A DNA stretch of 5,183 nt from assembly GCA_947307005.1 (NCBI GenBank), contig CAMZHY010000288.1, positions 1 to 5,183 of the forward strand. Direction: 5' to 3'. The translations under genes and the position numbers were made by a program. Source of the DNA: an uncultured Planctomycetaceae bacterium (GTDB lineage: Bacteria > Planctomycetota > Planctomycetia > Pirellulales > Thermoguttaceae). This document shows, piece after piece, positions 1 to 5,183 of this stretch (positions are counted from its first letter, which is position 1; each line of letters opens with the position of its first letter). A model generated the notes under the pieces. It worked only from the letters and a program-made list of their open reading frames with translations. It was not told the origin of the DNA and did not search any database.

Positions 1-1953
1 AGGATCGGCGTTCTTTCTGGCGCGGGACGACGACTTGAGCGCGTTCGGCTCGAGCGCAAACGTTTCTTGAACGACGCGTTCGACGTCTTCTAGGCGGACG
101 TTGCGGGGGGCGACGGGCGCGAGTCCCGCGAGCGCCTCGCGGGCAAAGTCGAGCGTAACCGGCTCGCCGGTCGCGAGGTGCATCGCGTAGAGACGGTTGA
201 CGGCGCCGATGACTTCGCGCGCGTGCGTCGCGAATCGCGACACGACGTAGCGACACACGTCGTCCGGCACGACAATGTGGCGATCCGCCGCGACCTGACG
301 CAGAATCGCCGCGAGCGTCTCGCGTTCCGGGGGGAATATTTCGGCGACAAGACCGCTTTGGATACGCGTCGTCAACTCTTCGCGTAGGAAGGGCATGTCG
401 ACGAGCGGACGGACGCCCGTAAGGACGACTTGGACGTTGAGCGAACGCAACGAGTCGAGCGTCTTGACTAGCTCGATCTGCGTCGCTTTTTTTCCTTCGA
501 GAAACTGAAGATCGTCGAGCGCGAAGAGCGAAATATTTCTGAATCGATCGCGGAATTTTTCCGAAGGTCGAACCCCGCCGGCGACGTAGCTTGTGAACTG
601 CGTCGTGAACTGATCCGCCGTCATAAAGAGGGGCGGTCTCGTTTTCGCCGCGGGAAGATGGAGAAACGCGTCGCAGACGCCTTCGAGCAACCGCGTTTTG
701 CCGACGCTCGTCGGTCCGTAGAGATACAGAGGCGACATCATTCCCGGCGCCGTCGCGACCAGATCGAGCATTTTGTGCGCCGTGCTGTTGGAAGGACCGA
801 CTGCGAACGTTTTGAGGGACGCGAACTGACGCTGTCGCCCGTCTTCCGCTTTGATTTGCGGTCTTGACTGCGGAATCAAGGAGACGTTGTATCCCTGCGA
901 GTCGCGCCGAACGCCGTCCTCTTGAGCGTCTTCCGCGACGGGTTTAACGCGGTTGACGGAACCCTTCGGACGTCCGCGTCGGCGGGGCGTCTCTTGAGGC
1001 GTTTCTTGGGGCGGCTCGACGAAATTCGGGGCGTCGGCGAAGGAACCAAGCGAAACGACGGCGCGCTCGTCGTCGGAAAAATCGACCGTCGGCGCGGGCT
1101 GCGCGACCGCGGAACTTGTCGGCGGAACGGCTGCGGACTGCGCTTCCATGAGCGAGCGATTGTACGCGTCGGCGAAGGGGAACGAGACGACGGGGGGCGC
1201 CGCGGGAACGGTCGGAGTCGGCGCGGGATTCTTGCGCGGTCGTCCGCGTTTGCGCTTTGGCGGCGCGACGTTCGGCGAAGGTTGAGGGGCGGGCCCGAGC
1301 GCGTAATTCGCCGATCCAAGGGCGTCAGGCAGAAACGTCGCGGGCGTCGGCGTCGCGAGATTGACGGGATACGCGGGCGCCGGGCGACTGATCGCGGGAT
1401 AGACCGGGACGGGCGAGGCCGGAGCGCCGGGCGCGACGAAATCTTGACCGGACGCCGCGAACGGGAGGATCGTCCGAGGAGCGGTTTGAACCGTTCGAAC
1501 GCCGTCGGCGCTCGGCGCGGGATTTTTACGCGGTCGTCCGCGTTTGCGCTTCGGCGGCTCCGTCGGTTGTTCAGGAATCAGAGGGGAACCGTCAAAGACG
1601 TTTGACCGCGCGTCTTTTCGAGGGGGGAAGGGAAGAAGCGTCGGCTGTTGAACCGCAGGGTGCGCGGAGTTGGAAACGGGCGCCGGGGCGAAAGTTTCGT
1701 TTTGAGTCGTTTCGAAAACAATCGGCAACGGGGCGCCGAGAACTTCCTTGGCGACTTCGGCGAGGGTGGTCAGGTAGCTGTTCCTTAGAAAATGAACGTA
1801 GACTTCTTCGACCTTAACGACGACCGCGTCGTCGCGCGCCTCAAGAAGCGCTCCCGTCGTCGCGAACCACGTATAGAAACGCCCTTCGCCGATTTTTGCG
1901 CGTAAAGCTTCATTGAGCTTCGCGGTCATCCGAGCGCTTTCTTGTTGGTTCAT
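1..1953 (-). CDS. dnaA: Chromosomal replication initiator protein DnaA, 3' end outside window
   Basis: AAA+ initiator that binds and opens the replication origin. 651 codons are open with no stop; the C-terminus lies beyond the window. Residues 8-73 match DnaA domain I (FYTWF at 26-30, then HFLRNSYL at 54-61). Residues 74-376 are a very long Pro/Ala-rich linker with AT-hooks centred on GRP at 139-141, 237-239 and 327-329. The AAA+ core covers about 377-612: Walker A GPTSVGKT at 413-420, initiator-specific motif near 465-475, Walker B LFALDDLQF at 476-484, a TGVRP sensor I region near 512-516, arginine finger R530 and sensor II R579. Domain IV begins near 620; its DNA-binding signature is not visible. 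ATG 1951-1953 was chosen because domain I begins at once and an in-frame TGA lies seven codons upstream; GTG 1954-1956 and ATG 1927-1929 are alternatives. No strong Shine-Dalgarno is seen. The oddities are linker length and AT-hooks; a DnaA paralogue is possible. Confidence 0.9.
   Translation of the reverse strand, partial: MNQQESARMTAKLNEALRAKIGEGRFYTWFATTGALLEARDDAVVVKVEEVYVHFLRNSYLTTLAEVAKEVLGAPLPIVFETTQNETFAPAPVSNSAHPAVQQPTLLPFPPRKDARSNVFDGSPLIPEQPTEPPKRKRGRPRKNPAPSADGVRTVQTAPRTILPFAASGQDFVAPGAPASPVPVYPAISRPAPAYPVNLATPTPATFLPDALGSANYALGPAPQPSPNVAPPKRKRGRPRKNPAPTPTVPAAPPVVSFPFADAYNRSLMEAQSAAVPPTSSAVAQPAPTVDFSDDERAVVSLGSFADAPNFVEPPQETPQETPRRRGRPKGSVNRVKPVAEDAQEDGVRRDSQGYNVSLIPQSRPQIKAEDGRQRQFASLKTFAVGPSNSTAHKMLDLVATAPGMMSPLYLYGPTSVGKTRLLEGVCDAFLHLPAAKTRPPLFMTADQFTTQFTSYVAGGVRPSEKFRDRFRNISLFALDDLQFLEGKKATQIELVKTLDSLRSLNVQVVLTGVRPLVDMPFLREELTTRIQSGLVAEIFPPERETLAAILRQVAADRHIVVPDDVCRYVVSRFATHAREVIGAVNRLYAMHLATGEPVTLDFAREALAGLAPVAPRNVRLEDVERVVQETFALEPNALKSSSRARKNADP
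946..987 (-). other. Third, divergent AT-hook in the DnaA linker
   Basis: The DnaA linker encodes PRRRGRPKGSVNR around residues 323-335, with core RGRPKG at 326-331. This is a good AT-hook match but shares no DNA identity with the 47-bp repeats, so it is not simply a third copy. It lies about 40 residues before the AAA+ core begins. Confidence 0.75.
1218..1264 (-). repeat. In-gene direct repeat, copy 2, encoding an AT-hook
   Basis: Second copy of the 47-bp block, encoding the same 15 residues at 231-245 of DnaA. The DNA differs from copy 1 at only three positions, all synonymous, so the duplication is recent, kept uniform by conversion, or under protein-level constraint. Confidence 0.88.
1512..1558 (-). 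repeat. In-gene direct repeat, copy 1, encoding an AT-hook
   Basis: This 47-bp block is matched 294 bp away at 1218-1264 with 44 identical positions (differences at 1525, 1528 and 1552). It encodes the 15 residues PPKRKRGRPRKNPAP (133-147 of DnaA). The KRGRPRK core is a canonical AT-hook, a motif known to insert its Arg-Gly-Arg-Pro core into the minor groove of AT-rich DNA. The spacing of exactly 98 codons keeps frame. Confidence 0.88.
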
Positions 1954-2123
1954 CACGACGACAAGTCCCAGACGTCAGAGTGCGGAACGGTTGGAATTTC
2001 TGAACTACGTTAACCGAAGACGAATCTTCTGGTTGTAATTATTTTACGATTTGTAACGATTAAATAATAGGCGTAATATTAATAATAATTGACGCTTTTC
2101 GTATAAACGTTACAACTCCACCC

Positions 2124-2151
2124 ATTCTATCGGCGAAGAGGAGGTTGTCAA
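2124..2151 (-). promoter_or_regulatory. Sigma-70-like promoter for dnaA
   Basis: Read on the minus strand there is a perfect -35 TTGACA (2146-2151), a 16-bp spacer, and TAGAAT (2124-2129), five of six bases of the -10 consensus. Transcription would begin near 2117, giving a leader of about 165 nt before the dnaA ATG. It is the best promoter match in the spacer and points at the right gene. Another perfect TTGACA on the same strand (2263-2268) lacks a good -10. Confidence 0.5.
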
Positions 2152-2353
2152 ATTCGGGTTTTTGGGTTTTTCTCGTTTGCCAGTCTGTGAAGTCGTTATA
2201 ATCGTTTTATTTTAACAAAAAATCGGAGACGTTGAAAAATTGTTATTAAGACGTCAATAAAATGTCAATTATCTGATATAAACGTCCTCGGCGCTAGAGC
2301 AAACCTCGAGACGCAACCTCCTGTTCGGCTGCGGGCACGTCATTATACTCAGG

Positions 2354-2379
2354 GGGCGGCGTCGTGAAAGACGCCGCCC
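2354..2379 (-). terminator. GC-rich hairpin after sppA, probable terminator
   Basis: GGGCGGCGTC (2354-2363) and GACGCCGCCC (2370-2379) form a perfect 10-bp stem around a 6-nt loop, starting 15 bp beyond the sppA stop. Neither strand has a solid T-tract after the stem: on the minus strand it is followed by CCTGAGTATAATG. It is therefore a likely transcript end or mRNA-stabilising hairpin, but not a textbook intrinsic terminator. Confidence 0.6.
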
Positions 2380-2394
2380 TATTTAGCGTTTTGA

Positions 2395-3573
2395 TCAGAA
2401 AGGAAGCGTATTGGGGCAGATATAATACGCTTTCGGGGCGGCGATAGCGTTCGCGGCCTTTTCGAGTTTTTCAAGAGGTTCTTTCTTGGCGTTGACGCTA
2501 AGTCCAAGGGCGTCGAGGAGCCCTTCCGGTTCTTTGTAGACGACGACGGAGACGGCGTCTTTCTCGAGTCCGGCGCGTTGGAGCGCGACGTCGATCGCTT
2601 CGTCCTGGTATCCGATCTTATCGATCAGACGCCGTTCCAGCGCTTGATCGGCGGAATAGACGCGACCGTCGGCGATTTTGCGGAGTTCTTCGTCGCGTTC
2701 TTTGGCGACTTTTTCGCGTTCCGATTCGTCGGCGACGTCTTCGGCGCGGTACCATGGTCGACCTTCGCGAACGACGGCGAGGAATTTTTCGTAGGATTCG
2801 TCGACGAGCGCCTGCCAGACGGCGTTTTCTTCTTCCGTCGGCTCTTTCATGGCGCTTCCCATGCCTTTCATGGCGCCGCTTGTAATCGCGTTGGAACGGA
2901 CTCCGACTTTCTTGCAGAGTTCCGCCGCGTTGACGAGCGAGCAGATAACGCCGATGGAGCCGGTCCACGTTTCAGGTTCGGCGACGAGTTCGTCCGCCGC
3001 CATTGAGATGTAATATCCGCCGCTTGCCGTCAGATCGCCCATGCTGACGACGACTGGAATTTCTTTCTTTTCCTTGAGCTGTTTAATCATTCGATAGTAG
3101 TAAGCGCTGCCGGAAACGGTGCCGCCGGGCGAGTTGATACGGAGCACGAGCGCTTTGACGTTGTCGTCTTCTTCGACGTCTTTGAGCGCCTTGGTCCAGA
3201 AGGAGTCGCCGTCGGGCGTGTCGGATTCGATTTCGCCTTCGATTGGGAGCACGACGACTTTATCGGTCGCGCTTTCGTCTCCGGCGATGAATTTCTCCTC
3301 GATTTCGGGCGTATCGAGAGAGCGAGAGCCAAACGCGGAGCCGACAGCGGAGCATCCGCCGATGGCGGCGCCGACGATCATGATCGGGATGAGCGCGAGG
3401 AAGAAGCCGAAGAGCGAGACGCCGACGACGGTGACGAGGAGGTCCTTTAAGAGGATTTTCCAAAAGGGGTAGGGGGCGGTCGTCGCGGGCTGGACGTAGG
3501 TTACGGTCGGTCGTCCTGCGTTCTGAACGGGCGCCCCGGCGGTATAAGTTTCGTTTGAAAAATCCTGACTCAT
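2395..3573 (-). CDS. sppA: S49-family signal peptide peptidase SppA
   Basis: Membrane-anchored serine protease of family S49; members degrade signal peptides left in the membrane and other membrane-associated peptides using a Ser/Lys dyad. The protein has 392 residues. Residues 1-43 are a Pro/Thr-rich extension, about 44-72 form a transmembrane segment, and the protease domain covers about 104-345. NSPGG at 147-151 is the conserved block before the active site, ASGGYY at 183-188 gives nucleophile Ser184, and SGAMKG at 232-237 gives general base Lys236. The 52-residue spacing equals that of Bacillus subtilis SppA (Ser147, Lys199). ADGRVYSADQA at 301-311 is a further family block. This is the short single-domain form, not the E. 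coli tandem form. A charged stretch at about 275-298 is an insertion relative to B. subtilis, and GGC at 72-74 is a poor lipobox. ATG 3571-3573 follows a good ribosome binding site. Confidence 0.93.
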   Translation of the reverse strand: MSQDFSNETYTAGAPVQNAGRPTVTYVQPATTAPYPFWKILLKDLLVTVVGVSLFGFFLALIPIMIVGAAIGGCSAVGSAFGSRSLDTPEIEEKFIAGDESATDKVVVLPIEGEIESDTPDGDSFWTKALKDVEEDDNVKALVLRINSPGGTVSGSAYYYRMIKQLKEKKEIPVVVSMGDLTASGGYYISMAADELVAEPETWTGSIGVICSLVNAAELCKKVGVRSNAITSGAMKGMGSAMKEPTEEENAVWQALVDESYEKFLAVVREGRPWYRAEDVADESEREKVAKERDEELRKIADGRVYSADQALERRLIDKIGYQDEAIDVALQRAGLEKDAVSVVVYKEPEGLLDALGLSVNAKKEPLEKLEKAANAIAAPKAYYICPNTLPF

Positions 3574-3677
3574 GAGTTTGTCCTTAAAAGCTCGTTAATT
3601 GTAAATCAATGATTGTAAAATTACGCGCCGATGGCGAACGCTTACGTTCATAAAACCGAGCGCTATGCGAACGGCAA
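3574..3677 (-). promoter_or_regulatory. sppA leader and probable promoter region
   Basis: The stretch 3586-3625 is AT-rich and contains two TTGTAA words (3599-3604, 3613-3618) 14 bp apart. On the minus strand TACAAT within 3599-3605 is a five-of-six -10 match, but there is no good -35 at 16-18 bp. A short inverted repeat GAACG-CTTA-CGTTC lies at 3637-3650. A promoter for sppA is expected here but I cannot place it. Confidence 0.3.
3581..3585 (-). promoter_or_regulatory. Ribosome binding site of sppA
   Basis: On the minus strand AAGGA lies 7 nt before the ATG at 3571-3573, a near-ideal Shine-Dalgarno position. It fixes the start and so confirms that the 43-residue hydrophilic extension before the membrane segment is translated. 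Confidence 0.8.
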
Positions 3678-3685
3678 GCGCCCCA
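3674..3685 (+). repeat. Left copy of a 12-bp inverted repeat flanking the nuclease gene
   Basis: GCAAGCGCCCCA here is exactly matched in inverse orientation at 5071-5082. Both copies run into a CCCC-nnn-GGGG hairpin, so the similarity includes local structure as well as sequence. Confidence 0.45.
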
Positions 3686-3694
3686 GAGGGGCGC
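3678..3694 (-). terminator. GC hairpin downstream of the nuclease gene
   Basis: GCGCCCC (3678-3684), loop AGA, GGGGCGC (3688-3694) form a perfect 7-bp GC stem 52 bp beyond the nuclease stop. There is no T-tract on the minus strand after it, as at the sppA hairpin. It could end the nuclease transcript, or be part of the repeat motif that also occurs inverted at 5071-5082. Confidence 0.45.
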
Positions 3695-3746
3695 GATGAT
3701 TTCACGCGCGCGGCGGCGCGATCCCGGATGCGACGCCGGCGCGGCG

Positions 3747-4721
3747 CTATTTGCCCATGCTTTTGGCTAGTTCTTCGACGTCGGGAAGAGGCAATCTCGA
3801 ATACTTAGCGACCGCGTCGAGAGAAAGGTTCAAGTCCGTAAGAAGGTCCTTAGCAAATTCAATCGCTTTTTCGCGACCTGTTCGCTCGGCGACTTTCTTA
3901 ACCTCTTCCTTCAACTCCGCCTCGCGTTTGCTGAACTCCGCTCTCGCTTCGGCTCTTCCTTCTTCCCGAGCCTCTTGGCGTTCTTCGTTGACGTAACGTT
4001 CCAGAATCTCTTTTTGGTCATACAGCGCGTTCATAATTGTCACAACCTCCGATTCTCGCGATTCCAAATATTCCTTCAAAATATTCCGTTCTTTACAAAT
4101 TCTGATGGTCTCTTTTATTGCTTTGACCGTTTTCCCGTGAATCTTGATCTGCTCCGCAAGGACTCGGGTAAAAACGATATACTGATCGAGAATGTCGCCC
4201 TTCTTGCCGTCGCGGATCACTTTCACGCGAACGTCGACAGTATAATTTTTGTCGCCGTCCCAAAAGAGGTCGTTCAGACTCAAGACCTCGGGACACGACG
4301 GTTTGTCGCCCGTATAGACGACGTAAGCCTCCGGTTTGGGCAGCTTAACCTTCTTGCCGCTATAAAGGTTGAGCTTTTGCTCGTCGATGAAATCTTTAAT
4401 GGACTGCGCGACGTACAAGAATATTCGAACGACGATATTCTCGGTCCACGTCGACTGATGCTCAACCAATATAATCAATCGATCTCCGACGCGGAATCCT
4501 AGATCGTTATACATGTTGTCGGCGAGAACGTTCGTCAGCGTCACTAGCTTGACGTCGTCGACCGTCGCAGTCTTATCTTCAGGGTGAAACTCCTGATAAA
4601 GCTTAAACATATTTTTCGGAGCGCTAAACAAATCGGTAAAGACGTCCGACTTGATCTCACGGTTCAACGTTTGTTTTCCGAGCGGTTCCGAATCGTTTTG
4701 CAATTGAGTTTCGTTTGACAA
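3747..4721 (-). CDS. Rpn-type PD-(D/E)XK nuclease / putative transposase
   Basis: Family members are solitary DNA endonucleases linked to recombination and often called putative transposases. The protein has 324 residues. Residues 22-42 (IKSDVFTDLFS, then FKLYQ) match the family's N-terminal block. The core is at 72-91: NDLGFRVGD with likely catalytic Asp73, then LVEHQST with Glu87 and Gln89, the E-x-Q form of PD-(D/E)XK seen in this family. YVVYTGDKPSCP at 133-144 matches the usual 'YNG..P' block. Residues 240-285 are a charged, Glu/Arg/Ala-rich probable coiled coil, and 298-318 is a short helix-turn-helix-like tail common in the family. The start is TTG at 4719-4721: an in-frame TGA lies five codons upstream, AGGGAG lies 6 nt before the TTG, and the next in-frame ATG is residue 38, inside the conserved block. 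One sampled line is 42% GC, below the other two genes, hinting at transfer. No active-site loss is visible. Confidence 0.87.
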   Translation of the reverse strand: MSNETQLQNDSEPLGKQTLNREIKSDVFTDLFSAPKNMFKLYQEFHPEDKTATVDDVKLVTLTNVLADNMYNDLGFRVGDRLIILVEHQSTWTENIVVRIFLYVAQSIKDFIDEQKLNLYSGKKVKLPKPEAYVVYTGDKPSCPEVLSLNDLFWDGDKNYTVDVRVKVIRDGKKGDILDQYIVFTRVLAEQIKIHGKTVKAIKETIRICKERNILKEYLESRESEVVTIMNALYDQKEILERYVNEERQEAREEGRAEARAEFSKREAELKEEVKKVAERTGREKAIEFAKDLLTDLNLSLDAVAKYSRLPLPDVEELAKSMGK

Positions 4722-4727
4722 TGGCGT

Positions 4728-4733
4728 CTCCCT
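4728..4733 (-). promoter_or_regulatory. Ribosome binding site that decides the TTG start of the nuclease
   Basis: AGGGAG on the minus strand sits 6 nt before TTG 4719-4721. With the in-frame TGA just upstream and no ATG before residue 38, it makes the TTG the only sensible start. A weak initiation codon would keep nuclease levels low. Confidence 0.7.
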
Positions 4734-4850
4734 AGATCAAAGCAAGCGCGGCGCCGCGCGTCGGCGCGGAAGGCGGGCGCTTACTTTAATCGCATAGACA
4801 ACTCAGAGAGCCGCGTTTAACGCAGCGCCGTGAGTTTTAACGTTTCAGGC

Positions 4851-4871
4851 GTCGCCGCAACGAGCGGCGAC
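4851..4871. repeat. Perfect 8-bp inverted repeat (hairpin)
   Basis: GTCGCCGC (4851-4858), loop AACGA, GCGGCGAC (4864-4871). On the plus strand it is followed by CTAGAGTTTT, so it could act as a weak terminator for a gene entering from the left of this spacer on the plus strand, but no such gene is seen. It may simply be a structured intergenic element. Confidence 0.5.
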
Positions 4872-5044
4872 CTAGAGTTTTCGCCAGTTCGCGTTCAAGC
4901 GCTATCGCGCGCCATGAGACGCCTGCGTTTTCGCTCACGTCGGTATTCCCGCTCGCGTTGTTCGCTTGAGTTAATCCAAACGAGTCGCGAGTTCGCAAGC
5001 CGACCAACAGGAGGCGTCGAAGGCGCGTTTGTTATGAGCTGCCG

Positions 5045-5130
5045 TTCATGCGCGCGTTTCCGCTCCCCGTTGGGGCGCTTGCATTATCACGGACGCTAGC
5101 GATCAACGGGAGCGGGTATTCATGCGCGCG
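5045..5130. repeat. Direct repeats enclosing an imperfect palindrome
   Basis: TTCATGCGCGCG occurs at 5045-5056 and 5119-5130. Between the copies, CCGCTCCCCGTT (5060-5071) is complementary to AACGGGAGCGG (5105-5115) apart from one bulged C, around a 33-nt loop, and the left arm can alternatively fold with the adjacent GGGG (5072-5075). The repeat-stem-repeat layout recalls a small intergenic repeat element, but only one copy is in view. Confidence 0.4.
5071..5082 (-). repeat. Right copy of the 12-bp inverted repeat flanking the nuclease gene
   Basis: TGGGGCGCTTGC is the reverse complement of 3674-3685. The pair encloses the complete nuclease gene with its leader, an interval of about 1.4 kb. 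A shorter relative, GTAAGCGCCCG on the minus strand, lies at 4774-4784 in the nuclease leader. Confidence 0.45.
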
Positions 5131-5183
5131 CGACCGCGCGGCGGCGCGAACCTGGGTCCAGCCGCCTACAGATGGTCAGACGG

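Larger units (their letters stand above)
1954..2394. other. AT-rich intergenic region upstream of dnaA; possible replication origin or autoregulatory region
   Basis: There is no convincing gene in these 441 bp. Hand counts give about 23% GC in 2041-2100 and 27% in 2221-2280, against 60-70% in sampled lines of the neighbouring genes. It contains a promoter facing dnaA, three TTGTAA words (2033-2038, 2051-2056 and, inverted, 2110-2115), an 8-bp inverted repeat TTGTAACG / CGTTACAA (2051-2058, 2108-2115), a small hairpin GAAGA-CGAA-TCTTC (2016-2029) in the dnaA leader and the sppA terminator hairpin at its right end. Origins often lie beside dnaA, and an AT-rich block there could be an unwinding element. 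However, I found no TTATCCACA-type DnaA box with two or fewer mismatches by eye, so the origin role is only a possibility. Confidence 0.4.
4722..5183. other. Gene-free, repeat- and hairpin-rich region upstream of the nuclease gene
   Basis: No convincing gene is present in these 462 bp. A plus-strand ORF at 4830-5099 and a minus-strand open stretch of about 50 codons ending near 5036 have no ribosome binding site and only Arg/Ser/Ala-rich content. The region contains a 6-bp hairpin in the nuclease leader (GCGCCG 4751-4756, CGGCGC 4762-4767), an 8-bp hairpin (4851-4871), a CCCC-GTT-GGGG hairpin (5065-5075) and a 12-bp direct repeat (5045-5056, 5119-5130). No clear promoter for the nuclease was found, and I saw no tRNA cloverleaf. 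Confidence 0.5.

Noticed and set aside
922..1605. Long plus-strand ORF antisense to the dnaA linker
   Set aside because: Arg/Gly-rich shadow of the GC-rich, codon-biased dnaA linker; the minus frame has clear DnaA domains.
2177..2202. Plus-strand TTGCCA with perfect TATAAT
   Set aside because: The spacer is only 14 bp and no plus-strand gene lies downstream; AT-rich DNA gives such matches by chance.
3352..3363. Possible lipobox (IGGC, residues 71-74) in SppA
   Set aside because: It follows a 43-residue hydrophilic extension and a long hydrophobic segment, unlike a lipoprotein signal; a transmembrane anchor fits better.
3975..4502. Plus-strand ORF of 175 codons over the nuclease gene
   Set aside because: Antisense shadow; the minus frame carries the conserved nuclease core.
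4830..5099. 89-codon plus-strand ORF in the right-hand spacer
   Set aside because: No ATG or Shine-Dalgarno at its start, Arg/Ser-rich translation without recognisable family features, and it crosses several hairpins; most likely chance.
3707..5149. 15-bp direct repeat of CG/GGC-rich sequence at 3707-3721 and 5135-5149
   Set aside because: Low-complexity CGCGCGGCGGCGCGA-type sequence expected to recur in GC-rich spacers; too weak to call element ends.
5037..5180. Minus-strand open stretch of about 50 codons
   Set aside because: Bounded by TGA and TAA, no start with a ribosome binding site, and it overlaps the direct repeats and palindrome.
5131..5183. Possible tRNA end on the minus strand (a GGTTCG word)
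   Set aside because: No matching T-stem, anticodon arm or acceptor stem could be folded around it.

Overview
The window holds three genes, all on the minus strand and well separated. From right to left in coordinates, which is the direction of transcription, they are a PD-(D/E)XK nuclease of the Rpn / putative transposase type (3747-4721), an S49 signal peptide peptidase SppA (2395-3573), and a DnaA-type replication initiator that starts at 1953 and runs off the left edge (1-1953). Long overlapping ORFs on the opposite strand are shadows of these three.

The organism is a bacterium with GC-rich genes that favour GCG, GTC, ACG and GAC codons, and with AT-rich spacers. The divergent DnaA with a very long Pro/Ala-rich linker, the single-domain SppA and a solitary Rpn-type nuclease would fit a planctomycete-like lineage. 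That is an impression from gene style, not a demonstrated placement.

Region by region: 1-1953 is dnaA. It has an intact domain I, an AAA+ core with recognisable motifs, and only the first helix region of domain IV. Its roughly 300-residue linker carries three AT-hook motifs, two of them in an almost identical 47-bp duplication. Region 1954-2394 is a gene-free, strongly AT-rich spacer with a good sigma-70-like promoter aimed at dnaA and, at its right end, a 10-bp GC hairpin that probably ends the sppA transcript. Region 3574-3746 is a short spacer holding the sppA ribosome binding site and a GC hairpin downstream of the nuclease gene. Region 4722-5183 has no convincing gene but is rich in hairpins and short repeats.

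The genes do not form an obvious pathway. DnaA would act on replication start, SppA at the membrane on signal-peptide remnants or other membrane peptides, and the nuclease looks like an independently acquired element: it is visibly AT-richer, starts with TTG, and lies between inverted copies of a 12-bp motif. The most notable point is the pairing of an AT-hook-bearing DnaA with an AT-rich spacer directly upstream that shows no classical DnaA boxes.
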